Below are positions 16,568 through 25,003 of a stretch of DNA of 64,000 bases, piece by piece (position 1 is the first letter of the stretch; the number at the start of each line of letters is the position of its first letter). The notes below the pieces were generated by a model. That model saw only the letters and a program-made list of their open reading frames with translations. It made no database searches and was not told where the DNA came from. The stretch spans positions 36,804-100,803 of the forward strand of contig JAUIKF010000032.1 of the NCBI GenBank assembly GCA_030430575.1, given 5' to 3'. The translations under genes and the position numbers were made by a program. This DNA comes from Bacteroidia bacterium. Its GTDB lineage: Bacteria; Bacteroidota; Bacteroidia; J057.

Positions 16568-19198
16568 ATGAAACACTCTACCATTTACACAACTACAAGA
16601 GTGCTTGCCTTTCTGGCACTCATCCTAACAATCGGAATGGGTTCACTTACAGCCCAAATCATTTCAGAAGACTTTCAAGGAGGTTCTATTCCTACGAACT
16701 GGACCGTACTTGACGTAGATGCCAGTACGGTACAATCAGGTTACCAAACCATCTGGCCACCAGCAGGCGGAAGTCCATGGACAGTCCTTGGCGAAACTGC
16801 CACCAACGATGCCGCTGCCAGTACTTCTTGGTTTGCTACCGCAGGGGCTGCTGATGACTGGTTGATCACCCCACAATTTGCCGTTACGGCCAATACCGTG
16901 TTGGAATGGCGCGCCATGGCACAGCAAGCTGCTCCGTTCAACGACGGCTATGAAGTGAGAATCTCTACAGGTACCCCAACGGTTGCCAATTTCACTGCCA
17001 ATGCTGCATTGTTCTCAACTGCTGGAGAGACTTCAGGGAGTTGGGTGACACGTACAGTCAACCTGGCTTCTTATGCCAACAGCAATGTCTACATTGCCTT
17101 CCGCAATAACTCCAATGACAAGAACATCCTCTGGATTGACGATGTAGAGGTATTTAATGCGGTAGCTTTTGACGCTTCTATCGGTTCGCCTGCAAATATG
17201 GGGGGAGAATACAATTTCATCCCAGAAGGTCAAACACGTCCATTTACCCTGGAAGCTGAGATTACCAACCGCGGTAGCAGCACGATTGACAGTGTGACGA
17301 TGAAAGTCAATGTATATGACTTTCCTACTTTCGCTGCTGGTGGTGCCCCACTTTACACCGCAACCAGTATGCCTGTTGCTACTATCACTGCAGGTAATGC
17401 AGCAACCCTGAATGTTCCTGGTTACACCGCAACAGATACAGGCTTCTTTGTGGCAGAATACATTGCTGGTATCAAGTCCACTCAAATGGATGGGTCTCCA
17501 GCTAATGACACTGTCTATGAATCATTTACGATCACTGATTCTACTTTTGTAAGAGACAATAATGTCTTTATCAATGGAGTAGGAATCGGTCCTGGTGTCT
17601 CTTACGGCCTCTTAGGGAATATGTACGACCTCGTCAATCCTGATGCCTTGACGTCTATGTCATTCTTCTTGCCAAGTCCTTCTCCTGGCCAGACGGTACA
17701 GGGAACTGTGCTGGCATTTGATGCGATGGGTGTGCCAGATACCACCAAACTCGGTGTCACTGTCCCATATATCCTTCAGCCTGGTGATACAAACAACGTA
17801 TTCCTTACCCTTGAAATGCAAGGTGGGCCTCTACCGTTGAATGCTGCTCAGTATGTATTTGCGATTATTGAGCGTGATAGCCTTGTCTCTATTGGCCGTT
17901 CGCCAGAAATCTATACCCCTGGTACTTCTTGGATTTATTGGGATGCTAATGGATGGGCTACGATGAACTCCTTTGGTCCTAACTTTGAAGGAACCCTCAT
18001 CATCCGTCCAAACTTCGGCCCTGCATGTGCGCCATTTGGCCTTTCTGCTACGACAAATTCTGCTAATTGTGGTGCAAGCGATGGCTCTGCAACGGTTTCT
18101 GCCGCAACGGCTGGCAATTATTCTTACAGCTGGTCTAATGGAGCAACTACTGCTACTGCAACGGGCTTGGCTGCAGGATCTTATACAGTGACTGTCACTG
18201 ATATGACTTCTATGTGTACAGACATGATCACTGTAGTGATTGGCAATGTCAATGCACCTACGATCACTAGTACACCTGTCACGAATGTATCTTGCCCAGG
18301 TGGCATGAATGGTACAGCTGGAGCTGTTGCTTCTGGTGGTACAGGAACACTATCCTATATGTGGAGTACAGGAGGTACTACAGCGAATATCACTGGCCTA
18401 GCAGCAGGTACCTATACAGTGACTGTTACTGACATGAATAACTGTCAAACTTCTTCTACCGTGACTGTCACACAGCCTGACTCTGTCAATGCAAACCCAA
18501 CGGTGACCGATGTGCTTTGTAATGGTGACATGAATGGTAGCATTGCATTAAATCCAAGTGGTGGTACACCTGGCTATAACTATGCTTGGAGCACAGGCGG
18601 TATGGGAAGCGCCATCCTCAACGTAGGAGCTGGCTCTTACTCTGTCACTATTGCTGATGGCAATAACTGTGTATCTATGTTCAACATTGATGTAAATGAG
18701 CCAGCAGTTCTCACGGGTGCAGTTTCTATGACTCCCGATGATGGTACAGGTAGTGGTACAGCTACAGTCCTTCCCGCAGGTGGTACTGCGCCTTATAACG
18801 TCCTTTGGAGCACAGGTTCTACTTCTAATTTCTTGACAGGACTCTCTGGCGGTACCTATACCGTGACTGTCACAGATGCGAATAACTGTACGGTCACTGA
18901 GATGATTACCGTAACTACTACCAGCATCGAAGATGAGCTTGCTATTGGCCTCAATACTTTTGAATTATTCCCTAACCCATCTCAGGGACAATTCACCATG
19001 AAGCTCGAAATGGCTGAAAGAACTGATCTTACAGTTCAGCTATTTGACCAGAAAGGTCGTGCGATTCTTCAGCAAGGCTACCGTGCGGTAGAAGTGATGA
19101 ATCGCGAATTTGATATTCGTCACCTGCCAGCTGGCGTTTACTTGCTACAAGTAAGCACTGAAAAAGGCGCTGCTAGCAAGCGGATTATCCTTGAATAA
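16568..19198 (+). CDS. T9SS-secreted protein with choice-of-anchor J-like domain and SprB repeats
   Basis: The 876-residue protein has a signal peptide to about residue 33, an N-terminal choice-of-anchor J/cleaved-adhesin-like jelly-roll (about 36-195, including ADDWLITPQFAV and NILWIDDVEVF), a middle beta-rich region (200-490), four Ser/Thr/Gly-rich SprB-like repeats (about 495-790, each with YxWSNG or MWSTGG-type motif and GSYTVTVTD), and a C-terminal type A sorting domain (about 798-876, FELFPNPSQGQFTM to KRIILE). SprB-type repeats are known from gliding adhesins. The protein is therefore predicted to be exported and attached at the cell surface; its ligand is unknown. Confidence 0.88.
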   Translation: MKHSTIYTTTRVLAFLALILTIGMGSLTAQIISEDFQGGSIPTNWTVLDVDASTVQSGYQTIWPPAGGSPWTVLGETATNDAAASTSWFATAGAADDWLITPQFAVTANTVLEWRAMAQQAAPFNDGYEVRISTGTPTVANFTANAALFSTAGETSGSWVTRTVNLASYANSNVYIAFRNNSNDKNILWIDDVEVFNAVAFDASIGSPANMGGEYNFIPEGQTRPFTLEAEITNRGSSTIDSVTMKVNVYDFPTFAAGGAPLYTATSMPVATITAGNAATLNVPGYTATDTGFFVAEYIAGIKSTQMDGSPANDTVYESFTITDSTFVRDNNVFINGVGIGPGVSYGLLGNMYDLVNPDALTSMSFFLPSPSPGQTVQGTVLAFDAMGVPDTTKLGVTVPYILQPGDTNNVFLTLEMQGGPLPLNAAQYVFAIIERDSLVSIGRSPEIYTPGTSWIYWDANGWATMNSFGPNFEGTLIIRPNFGPACAPFGLSATTNSANCGASDGSATVSAATAGNYSYSWSNGATTATATGLAAGSYTVTVTDMTSMCTDMITVVIGNVNAPTITSTPVTNVSCPGGMNGTAGAVASGGTGTLSYMWSTGGTTANITGLAAGTYTVTVTDMNNCQTSSTVTVTQPDSVNANPTVTDVLCNGDMNGSIALNPSGGTPGYNYAWSTGGMGSAILNVGAGSYSVTIADGNNCVSMFNIDVNEPAVLTGAVSMTPDDGTGSGTATVLPAGGTAPYNVLWSTGSTSNFLTGLSGGTYTVTVTDANNCTVTEMITVTTTSIEDELAIGLNTFELFPNPSQGQFTMKLEMAERTDLTVQLFDQKGRAILQQGYRAVEVMNREFDIRHLPAGVYLLQVSTEKGAASKRIILE

Positions 19199-19240
19199 GG
19201 AAATTATTAATTGATAGATTATTGATTAATAATCCTTAAA
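19199..19240. repeat. Short word-repeat hairpin (ATTAATTGATTA family)
   Basis: ATTATTAATTGATAGATTATTGATTAATAAT is an AT-rich inverted repeat of overlapping TTGATTA-type words in two runs, directly after the stop codon. It belongs with the similar elements at 23371, 28787, 54229 and 60941. The intrinsic terminator follows 20 bases later. Confidence 0.6.
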
Positions 19241-19260
19241 TATTTGCCAACAGAAATGTT

Positions 19261-19291
19261 AAAAAGCGCTCCTTCGGGGGCGCTTTTTTGG
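19261..19291 (+). terminator. Rho-independent terminator after the T9SS gene
   Basis: The stem AAAAGCGCTCC/GGGGGCGCTTTT with a TTC loop is followed by T residues. It lies about 65 bases after the stop codon of the T9SS-secreted protein. Confidence 0.88.
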
Positions 19292-19366
19292 TATTGTGTA
19301 ATTCCGTGCTTTTCTTCACGACTAAGAAGTGATTAGGAATTATTCTGTATTGAATCCTTGTATCCT

Positions 19367-20266
19367 ATGGCAGAAACTGTACTCTCCATCAAACATCTCA
19401 ACAAAAGCTATGGCCGCATCCACGCTGTCAACGATCTCAGCATCGATGTGCCCCGTGGAAGTGTATTTGGAATATTGGGACCCAATGGAAGTGGAAAGAC
19501 CACTACGTTAGGCATGTTATTGAATGTCATCTCTTCTGACAGTGGCAGCTTTTCGTGGTTTGGTGAGGCGCCCTCCAAACAAACGCGGAGGCGCATCGGG
19601 GCGATTTTGGAGACTCCCAACTTTTACCCCTATCTCACGGCTGTTCGCAACCTCAAAATCACTGCAGATATTAAGGGTTGCGCTTATGATCAGATCGGGG
19701 GTGTACTGAAGCGGGTTGGGCTTTATGAGCGTAGAAATGATAATTTCAAGACCTACTCTCTCGGAATGAAGCAGCGACTAGCGATAGGCGCAGCTTTACT
19801 TAATAACCCTGAGATTCTGGTCTTGGATGAGCCTACCAACGGCCTGGACCCACAAGGGATTGCCGAAATTCGTGAACTCATCGTGCGAATCGCCCAAGAG
19901 GGGGTTACTATACTGCTAGCTAGCCACTTATTGGATGAAGTAGAAAAGGTCTGCACAGACGTCGCCGTCCTCAAAAAGGGGCAATTGCTCTTTACAGGAA
20001 AGGTAGACCAGGTCTTGGGGGAAAGTGAAACGACTTTGCTAGAAATCGCTGCACATGACCTCACTGAACTCAAGGAGGCTTTCAGCCTTCATCCAGATAT
20101 AAAATCGATTGATTTTCAAGGAAATAAATTGCTCCTCAGTTTTCAAGGAGCAATGCCTGGGGAAGCAATTAACGGGTTTGCCTTTGAAAGAGGCATTACC
20201 TTATCTCATCTTTCCGTACGGAAGATGAGCCTTGAAAAACAGTTCCTTGAGCTTACCGCTGAGTAG
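19367..20266 (+). CDS. ABC transporter ATP-binding protein
   Basis: The 299-residue protein has Walker A GPNGSGKTTT, the signature YSLGMKQRLAIGAALL, Walker B ILVLDEPTNGLDPQG and the switch histidine in LLASHLLDEVEKVC. It is of the BcrA/DrrA type that pairs with ABC-2 permeases. ATG at 19367 (MAETVLSIKHLNKSYG) is preferred to an upstream TTG at 19358. The permease starts about 300 bases downstream, beyond a giant inverted repeat that starts in the stop codon of this gene; the pair probably forms one exporter, substrate unknown. Confidence 0.9.
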   Translation: MAETVLSIKHLNKSYGRIHAVNDLSIDVPRGSVFGILGPNGSGKTTTLGMLLNVISSDSGSFSWFGEAPSKQTRRRIGAILETPNFYPYLTAVRNLKITADIKGCAYDQIGGVLKRVGLYERRNDNFKTYSLGMKQRLAIGAALLNNPEILVLDEPTNGLDPQGIAEIRELIVRIAQEGVTILLASHLLDEVEKVCTDVAVLKKGQLLFTGKVDQVLGESETTLLEIAAHDLTELKEAFSLHPDIKSIDFQGNKLLLSFQGAMPGEAINGFAFERGITLSHLSVRKMSLEKQFLELTAE

Positions 20267-20543
20267 AGACCGTTCGTCGCGAAGCTCCTCACTGCGAGAC
20301 CGCTCGCCCTTCGGGCTCGCTGCGAGATCGTTCGGCTCTTTGAGCCTCACTACGAGATCGCTCGGCTCGAAGACTCGCCTCGCTACGAGACAAGAAAAGA
20401 AGTCCTGCCTTTAGTCTCGTAGCGAGCCTGAAAGGCGAGCGGTCTCGCAGTGAAGGGCTTAAGCCCTGAACGGTCCCGCAGTGAGGAGCTTGCGACGAAC
20501 GATCTCGCAGCGAGGGTTGAGTCTTCGAAGCCCGAGCGGTCTC
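20266..20543. repeat. Giant inverted repeat of GAGAYCGYTCG units
   Basis: The left arm carries four tandem units, each a constant piece GAGAYCGYTCG plus a variable linker that is often itself a small hairpin and ends CACTGC or CACTAC. The right arm carries the same units as reverse complements (GGTCTCGCAGTGAG). The arms meet as CGCTACGAGAC (20381-20391) and GTCTCGTAGCG (20414-20424) around a 22-base loop. The left end overlaps the stop codon of the ABC ATPase gene, and the right end is 26 bases before the permease start. A sibling lies at 47323-47569. Confidence 0.92.
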
Positions 20544-20569
20544 TCTTCATTCTTAATTCTCTTCCAAAT

Positions 20570-21382
20570 ATGTTTACTCTTCTCCGCATACAACTCCGTA
20601 AAATTCTCCCCTATAAGGTTTTTTGGGCGATGGTAGCCCTCCTGGTCGGGATGCTCGCTACGGCAAGCTATATTATCTTCAAAATAGTCGATGATAATCT
20701 GGAAATGGCGCAGACTGTCGGGACCGTCATGGGGGCAAAGATCTCCGTCTTTGATTTCCCGGCCGTATGGCCCAATATGGCCTGGCTAGCAGGATATGCA
20801 CAGATGGTGCTGGCATTCTTTATCATCATAGACATTTCCAATGAGTATCGCTACCGTACCCTCCGGCAAAATGTGATTGACGGCCTTAGCAAGGCCGATT
20901 TCCTGATCTCCAAGATCTGGCTCATCCTTGTGATCAGTTTTGCCATGACTTTGGTGCTGGCAGGCTATTCTCTCTTTATGGGCTTGAACTATTCAGAAAT
21001 ACCAGAAGGGACCAATATCTGGAAAGGGGTAGACTTCGAATTAGCCTTTTTTGTGCAGTGTTTTGGGTATTTGAGCTTGGCGATGCTGCTCATCTTATTG
21101 GTGAAGCGTACGATGCTTGCGATGATTATACTTGTGGCCTATTCCATCGCCGAATTTACCCTCTATATGCGATTTAGAGAGGAGGCATGGGTAGACTTTT
21201 TGCCATTAAAAATGCTCAATAACCCTATCCCTCCCTCCTTTATGCGATATAAAGGATTGGGCAATGGGGAAGCATTTGAAATTGCGGAGAAAGTAGTCTG
21301 GTCGGAACTCGCCCTGGGGGTGGGACTATGTGTGGTCCTGTTGGGACTATGTTATTGGCTTCTTCGCCGAAGAGATATTTAA
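20570..21382 (+). CDS. ABC-2 type permease subunit
   Basis: The 270-residue protein has about six membrane segments (for example VFWAMVALLVGMLATASYII near the N-terminus and ALGVGLCVVLLGLCYWLL at the end) and the ABC-2 pattern with ISNEYRYRTLRQNVIDGLSK between segments two and three. The open frame extends to 20450, but that part is encoded by the inverted repeat, so the start at 20570 (MFTLLRIQLRKILPYK) is chosen. Together with the upstream ATPase it should form one exporter. It is followed by an intrinsic terminator. Confidence 0.88.
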   Translation: MFTLLRIQLRKILPYKVFWAMVALLVGMLATASYIIFKIVDDNLEMAQTVGTVMGAKISVFDFPAVWPNMAWLAGYAQMVLAFFIIIDISNEYRYRTLRQNVIDGLSKADFLISKIWLILVISFAMTLVLAGYSLFMGLNYSEIPEGTNIWKGVDFELAFFVQCFGYLSLAMLLILLVKRTMLAMIILVAYSIAEFTLYMRFREEAWVDFLPLKMLNNPIPPSFMRYKGLGNGEAFEIAEKVVWSELALGVGLCVVLLGLCYWLLRRRDI

Positions 21383-21383
21383 G

Positions 21384-21419
21384 CAAAAAATCCAGCCCTA
21401 AGAGGAGCTGGATTTTTTT
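21384..21419 (+). terminator. Rho-independent terminator after the ABC permease
   Basis: The stem AAAAATCCAGC/GCTGGATTTTT with a short loop and a run of T lies right after the permease stop codon. Because of the A run it could also act on the leftward strand against the small gene that converges on it. Confidence 0.88.
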
Positions 21420-21464
21420 AATCAATATTTGGGTAACGTTGGAGACTTTTGGAGCAACCCGCTA

Positions 21465-21790
21465 TTAGCGGGTTTTGTTCTTTTCATCCCAGCTGTCCAT
21501 CATCTCATCAAAAGATTCGAGCTTAAAAGCATCTAGCTCATCGACGGAATCAGTGGTAGTAGAAGTGGCAGCAGAATCCGTACTACCTAATCTTTTTTTT
21601 TCACTTTAGCGACAAGGCTCATGATAGCGAGTACAATCACAGCGACGACTCCTATCTTGAAGATTAAGGTGGCCGTGTTGATCAAAGATACAATGACGAC
21701 AAAAAGCCCCAGAGGCACCACGATTTTGGCCCAAAGTGGAAGCTTTTTATAGGTTTTCACCAACGAACTGGTCAAAAAATTCTTTATCAT
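21465..21790 (-). CDS. Small membrane protein, probable -1 frameshift at an A9 run
   Basis: The frame from ATG at 21790 encodes 67 residues with one strong membrane segment (about residues 20-60) and ends at TAG 21587-21589, right after a run of nine A (complement of 21593-21601). If one A is read twice (-1 shift) the frame continues for 42 more residues to TAA at 21465: RLGSTDSAATSTTTDSVDEL followed by DAFKLESFDEMMDSWDEKNK and TR. This tail is acidic and Ser/Thr-rich and shows no stop, so it looks truly coding. The gene either uses slippage at the A run to make a short and a long form, or is a recent frameshift. The family is not recognised. A phage-shock-like or DUF-type small membrane protein is possible. 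Confidence 0.6.
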
Positions 21791-22011
21791 AATGGTCTTT
21801 TTTGTACTTATCGAAAATTAGCTTCTGAAAGTTACAAATATTTAGGCACTTGGTGGTACATTTTTTGATCTTATTCTACCAAATCCCTCGACTTATATTT
21901 CCAATTTAGTCCCTTGAGAATGAATCATTGATTTTCAAGGGATATTCAACTTCTATTAACCACACCAGCACCATTTAACCCCTAACCACTTACCCTTCAT
22001 AATTTCCCCAT

Positions 22012-23367
22012 ATGCGAGTCGTGTCAAGTGAGAAGATTGCCCTTGCCAGAATAGAGACCGTCCGCCACCATCGCCACTCACACCTAGACCTTAGCGGTCT
22101 TGGGTTGCAGGAATTGCCATCCGAAATGACAGAATTGTCTTGGATAGAATCCTTGGACTTGAGCCATAACCGTCTTGGAACCTTAAATGAATCGCTTTTT
22201 GCATCATTCTATCGCCTCAAAAGGCTAGATTTGAGCTTTAACCGCTTGGAAGTATTCCCTTTAGGAATGGCGCGCCTGCGCATGCTAGAGCACCTCATCC
22301 TTCATGCCAATCGGCTCAATAGCTGGGAGTTGAAGCCTATCGGCTATTATCCTCGCCTCCAAGTGCTAGATTTGAGTCGGAACCTATTGACCTTCTTGCC
22401 ATTAGGGATCTGTAAACTATTAAACCTACACACCCTACAACTGAGCGATAATAGGCTCACCAAAGTCACCAATTGCATCGCAAGGCTCAAACAACTCAAA
22501 TTTTGTGACCTTAGTCGCAATCAACTGGAAGAACTACCCCCCTTGATGGGGCATATGCGGTCTTTGGAGCAGTTGTTTTTGGGGAAAAATGCCTTGAAGC
22601 GGCTGCCAGTAGGCATCGGGAAACTCAAAAACCTGAGAACCTTGAGTTTACCCAAAAATAAACTGTCACGACTTCCCGCAGATTTTCAGGAACTGAAAAA
22701 GCTGGAAGTGCTAGACTTAGGGGATAATGCCTTCAGCCGCATGCCTGGAACCCTGGAGAAAACCACTTCCCTTCGTTTTTTGGACCTCAATCACAATCAG
22801 TTGACGCGTGTGCCAGCATTTATTCAACAGTGGCCCAATCTCACTTACCTTGACCTCAGCGCCAATAAACTGAAATATCTACCAGCCAGCCTTAGTTCAC
22901 TTACAGCACTTAATTCTTTATTCCTCCAACAAAATCAGCTAAGCACCTTGCCCAAAGTCCTCTCAGGCCTTCGTGAACTCAGGGTATTGGACCTTTCATG
23001 GAATCGGATGCCTACATTGCCTGCCTCAGTGATACACCTACGACGGCTGACCACCCTTAGGCTTACCGGCTTGGGACTATCGGAGCTACCAAGGGACCTA
23101 CATATGCTAGCGCACCTGGAAGAATTGGGTTTATACCATAATCGGCTTACGACGATCCCAGAATGCATTTGTGCATTGCCAGCGTTGAGGCAACTCACAA
23201 TGGGAAGAAACTTTATCGCGGAGCTGCCAGAATCAATGAAATGTCTCACCCGGCTTACCCATCTCGATTTACGTTGGAATCAACTCAGTCAGCTCTCTGT
23301 AAATGATTATCCGCAAAGTAGGTTGATAATAAGCGAAAAAAAGGGAGACCTGATGGCCTCCCTGTAA
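22012..23367 (+). CDS. Leucine-rich repeat protein
   Basis: The 451-residue protein is built almost wholly of about 16-17 leucine-rich repeats with the bacterial plant-type/SDS22-like pattern LxxLxLxxNxLxxLPxxL, each of about 23 residues, from about residue 25 to 430. No signal peptide, membrane segment or T9SS domain is visible, so it is likely cytoplasmic; a protein-binding role is inferred from the fold. A hairpin at 21910-21942 (arms TCCCTTGAG and TTCAAGGGA) lies upstream, and a small hairpin at 23341-23363 overlaps the end of the frame. No ROC-COR or kinase domain accompanies the repeats. Confidence 0.88.
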   Translation: MRVVSSEKIALARIETVRHHRHSHLDLSGLGLQELPSEMTELSWIESLDLSHNRLGTLNESLFASFYRLKRLDLSFNRLEVFPLGMARLRMLEHLILHANRLNSWELKPIGYYPRLQVLDLSRNLLTFLPLGICKLLNLHTLQLSDNRLTKVTNCIARLKQLKFCDLSRNQLEELPPLMGHMRSLEQLFLGKNALKRLPVGIGKLKNLRTLSLPKNKLSRLPADFQELKKLEVLDLGDNAFSRMPGTLEKTTSLRFLDLNHNQLTRVPAFIQQWPNLTYLDLSANKLKYLPASLSSLTALNSLFLQQNQLSTLPKVLSGLRELRVLDLSWNRMPTLPASVIHLRRLTTLRLTGLGLSELPRDLHMLAHLEELGLYHNRLTTIPECICALPALRQLTMGRNFIAELPESMKCLTRLTHLDLRWNQLSQLSVNDYPQSRLIISEKKGDLMASL

Positions 23368-23370
23368 AAA

Positions 23371-23448
23371 TTACTGATTACTGATTGATTCGATATGAAT
23401 GGGTGAGGTTCTCAGCCTCAATAATCAATCAATTTATAATCAATAATT
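23371..23448. repeat. Word-repeat hairpin (TGATTACTGATTGATT family)
   Basis: Left arm ACTGATTACTGATTGATT faces right arm AATAATCAATCAATTTATAA and CAATAATT across a middle section with its own stem TGAGG/CCTCA. It fills the gap between the convergent LRR and hsp20 genes, so it can serve as a bidirectional terminator. Confidence 0.7.
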
Positions 23449-23450
23449 CC

Positions 23451-23888
23451 CTACGATACCTCAATTACGCGATTTGCCGCTACTTTTGCTTCTTCTTTTT
23501 TAGGAATCAAGATATGAAGGATTCCATCTTCATATTTGGCTTCGATGCCTTCGATGTTGACGGTATCGGGGAGCCTGAAGGAGCGAGAGAAATTGCTGTA
23601 GCTAAATTCCCTGCGGCTGTATTTCCCCGCTTTATCATTCTCCTCCACTTTCTTCTCTTGGGTAGATGAAATGGTCAATAAGTCCTTGTCCAACTTTATG
23701 CTAAAGTCTTCCCGCTTGCGGCCTGGAGCTACGACTTCCAGGGCAAATCCGTCATCGGATTCCTTGATATTGGTCGCAGGCACGTGGGTGTTGCGCAAAA
23801 CTGGGTGATTGGCATGGTCGCCAAAAAAGTTATCAAGGATACTTGCAAAGCCAGGATGATGTCTGTGGTTTCTTCTGATTGAATGCAT
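23451..23888 (-). CDS. Small heat shock protein Hsp20/alpha-crystallin family
   Basis: This 145-residue protein is an ATP-independent holdase. It has a variable N-terminus (about 1-38) and an alpha-crystallin domain (about 40-135) with the segments VPATNIKESDDGFALEVVAP, GRKREDFSIKLDKDLLTIS, and FSRSFRLPDTVNIEGIEAKY, closing with DGILHILIPKK and the IxV-type end (VIEVS). Length is normal. It is transcribed towards the LRR gene. A 200-base gap on the other side leads to ispE, and no clear regulator site was recognised. Confidence 0.93.
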   Translation of the reverse strand: MHSIRRNHRHHPGFASILDNFFGDHANHPVLRNTHVPATNIKESDDGFALEVVAPGRKREDFSIKLDKDLLTISSTQEKKVEENDKAGKYSRREFSYSNFSRSFRLPDTVNIEGIEAKYEDGILHILIPKKEEAKVAANRVIEVS

Positions 23889-24179
23889 ATTCTTGTTTGT
23901 TTAAGGGTTAGTTTTTTAGGTTAATCAATTACGCAATGGGTAAGGCAAGGGCTGTACCAATTGAATTTTCGTGTCATTATGGCATATTTTGCTAAATTTC
24001 TACAAAAAATTACTGCCAAGATGGCGTGATTCTGCGTTATTTTGGCAAAAACCGTCCGTGAAATATAGAAAGTCACTCGAAAAGCCGAGTGAATCCTTGT
24101 GGTAAGCAGCCGACTTATGCCTTCCGACTTTCTCTCCAACGGCCACATTAATTCCTCATTTTTAATTCTCCATTCTCCC

Positions 24180-24191
24180 TATATTTGCCCC
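24180..24191 (+). promoter_or_regulatory. TAnnTTTG box four bases before the ispE start
   Basis: TATATTTG at 24180-24187 is followed by CCCC and the ATG. The same eight-base class of box sits exactly four bases before the ATG at 47610 and at 58246. With the usual distance from this box to the transcription start, the mRNA would begin at or very near the start codon (leaderless transcript). The -33 element is not clear. Confidence 0.5.
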
Positions 24192-24992
24192 ATGATCGTC
24201 TCTACTGCGGCCAACGATGGACTTGTCCTCTATCCCAATGCCAAAATCAACTTGGGCCTTATCATCAAAGGCAAGCGGCCTGACGGCTATCATTTATTGG
24301 AAACCTTGATGTATCCAGTACATGACCTGCGCGACAAGCTTTCGCTCATGCCCAGTGAGGCCCCTGGCTGCCAACTACAGATGCAGGGTATTCCGATAGA
24401 TGGGAGTATGCAAGACAACCTGTGTGTCAAAGCTTATGAGCGACTGAAGGCAGAAGTGCCCAATCTGCCGGGAGTGCAAGCCACCCTAGAGAAGCGAATC
24501 CCTGCGGGCGCAGGGTTGGGAGGGGGGTCTGCGGATGCCGCAGCCATGTTTCAGGGACTGAATGAGTTATTTGAATTGGGGATTTCGCAGGAAAGCCTCG
24601 CTGCGATGGCAGGAGAACTTGGCGCTGATGTGCCATTCTTCTTATACAACAGGCCCTTGCTTGCCAAGGGCATAGGGACAGAATTTGAAGCGATTCCCTT
24701 TGAGCTAAAGGCGCGGATAGAGCTGATAATCCCCGAAATTCACTCCTCTACGGTAGCTGCCTATCGTTCACTTGATGCCTCGGCATGTGACCCTTCAAGG
24801 AATCTCAAAAACCTTTTGGCCCTGCCTATTAACCATTGGCGCAAAAACCTTGTCAATGACCTCGAAAAGCCCGTATTTTCGCGCTACCCAGAACTAAAAC
24901 GTATCAAGAAAGTTTTGTACCAAAAAGGGGCTGTATATGCTGCCATGTCTGGAAGCGGAAGCGCCGTTTTTGGTTTATTTGAAGAAAATTGA
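24192..24992 (+). CDS. ispE: 4-diphosphocytidyl-2-C-methyl-D-erythritol kinase
   Basis: IspE phosphorylates CDP-methylerythritol in the non-mevalonate pathway. The 266-residue GHMP kinase has the start YPNAKINLGLIIKGKRPDGYH, the phosphate-binding loop PAGAGLGGGSADAAAM (about residues 103-118) and the C-terminal AMSGSGSAVFGLF. The frame is open to 24099, but the start at 24192 (MIVSTAANDG) matches the family and the TATATTTG box. The next gene starts 11 bases after the stop. Confidence 0.95.
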   Translation: MIVSTAANDGLVLYPNAKINLGLIIKGKRPDGYHLLETLMYPVHDLRDKLSLMPSEAPGCQLQMQGIPIDGSMQDNLCVKAYERLKAEVPNLPGVQATLEKRIPAGAGLGGGSADAAAMFQGLNELFELGISQESLAAMAGELGADVPFFLYNRPLLAKGIGTEFEAIPFELKARIELIIPEIHSSTVAAYRSLDASACDPSRNLKNLLALPINHWRKNLVNDLEKPVFSRYPELKRIKKVLYQKGAVYAAMSGSGSAVFGLFEEN

Positions 24993-25003
24993 TCCTGTTA
25001 TTT

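Noticed and set aside
20266..20543. CRISPR array
   Set aside because: Constant units alternate with variable linkers, but the units are palindromic between arms, the linkers are short and often self-complementary, and no cas gene is near.
20450..20569. N-terminal extension of the ABC permease
   Set aside because: The extra 40 residues are encoded by the giant inverted repeat and look nothing like a permease N-terminus.
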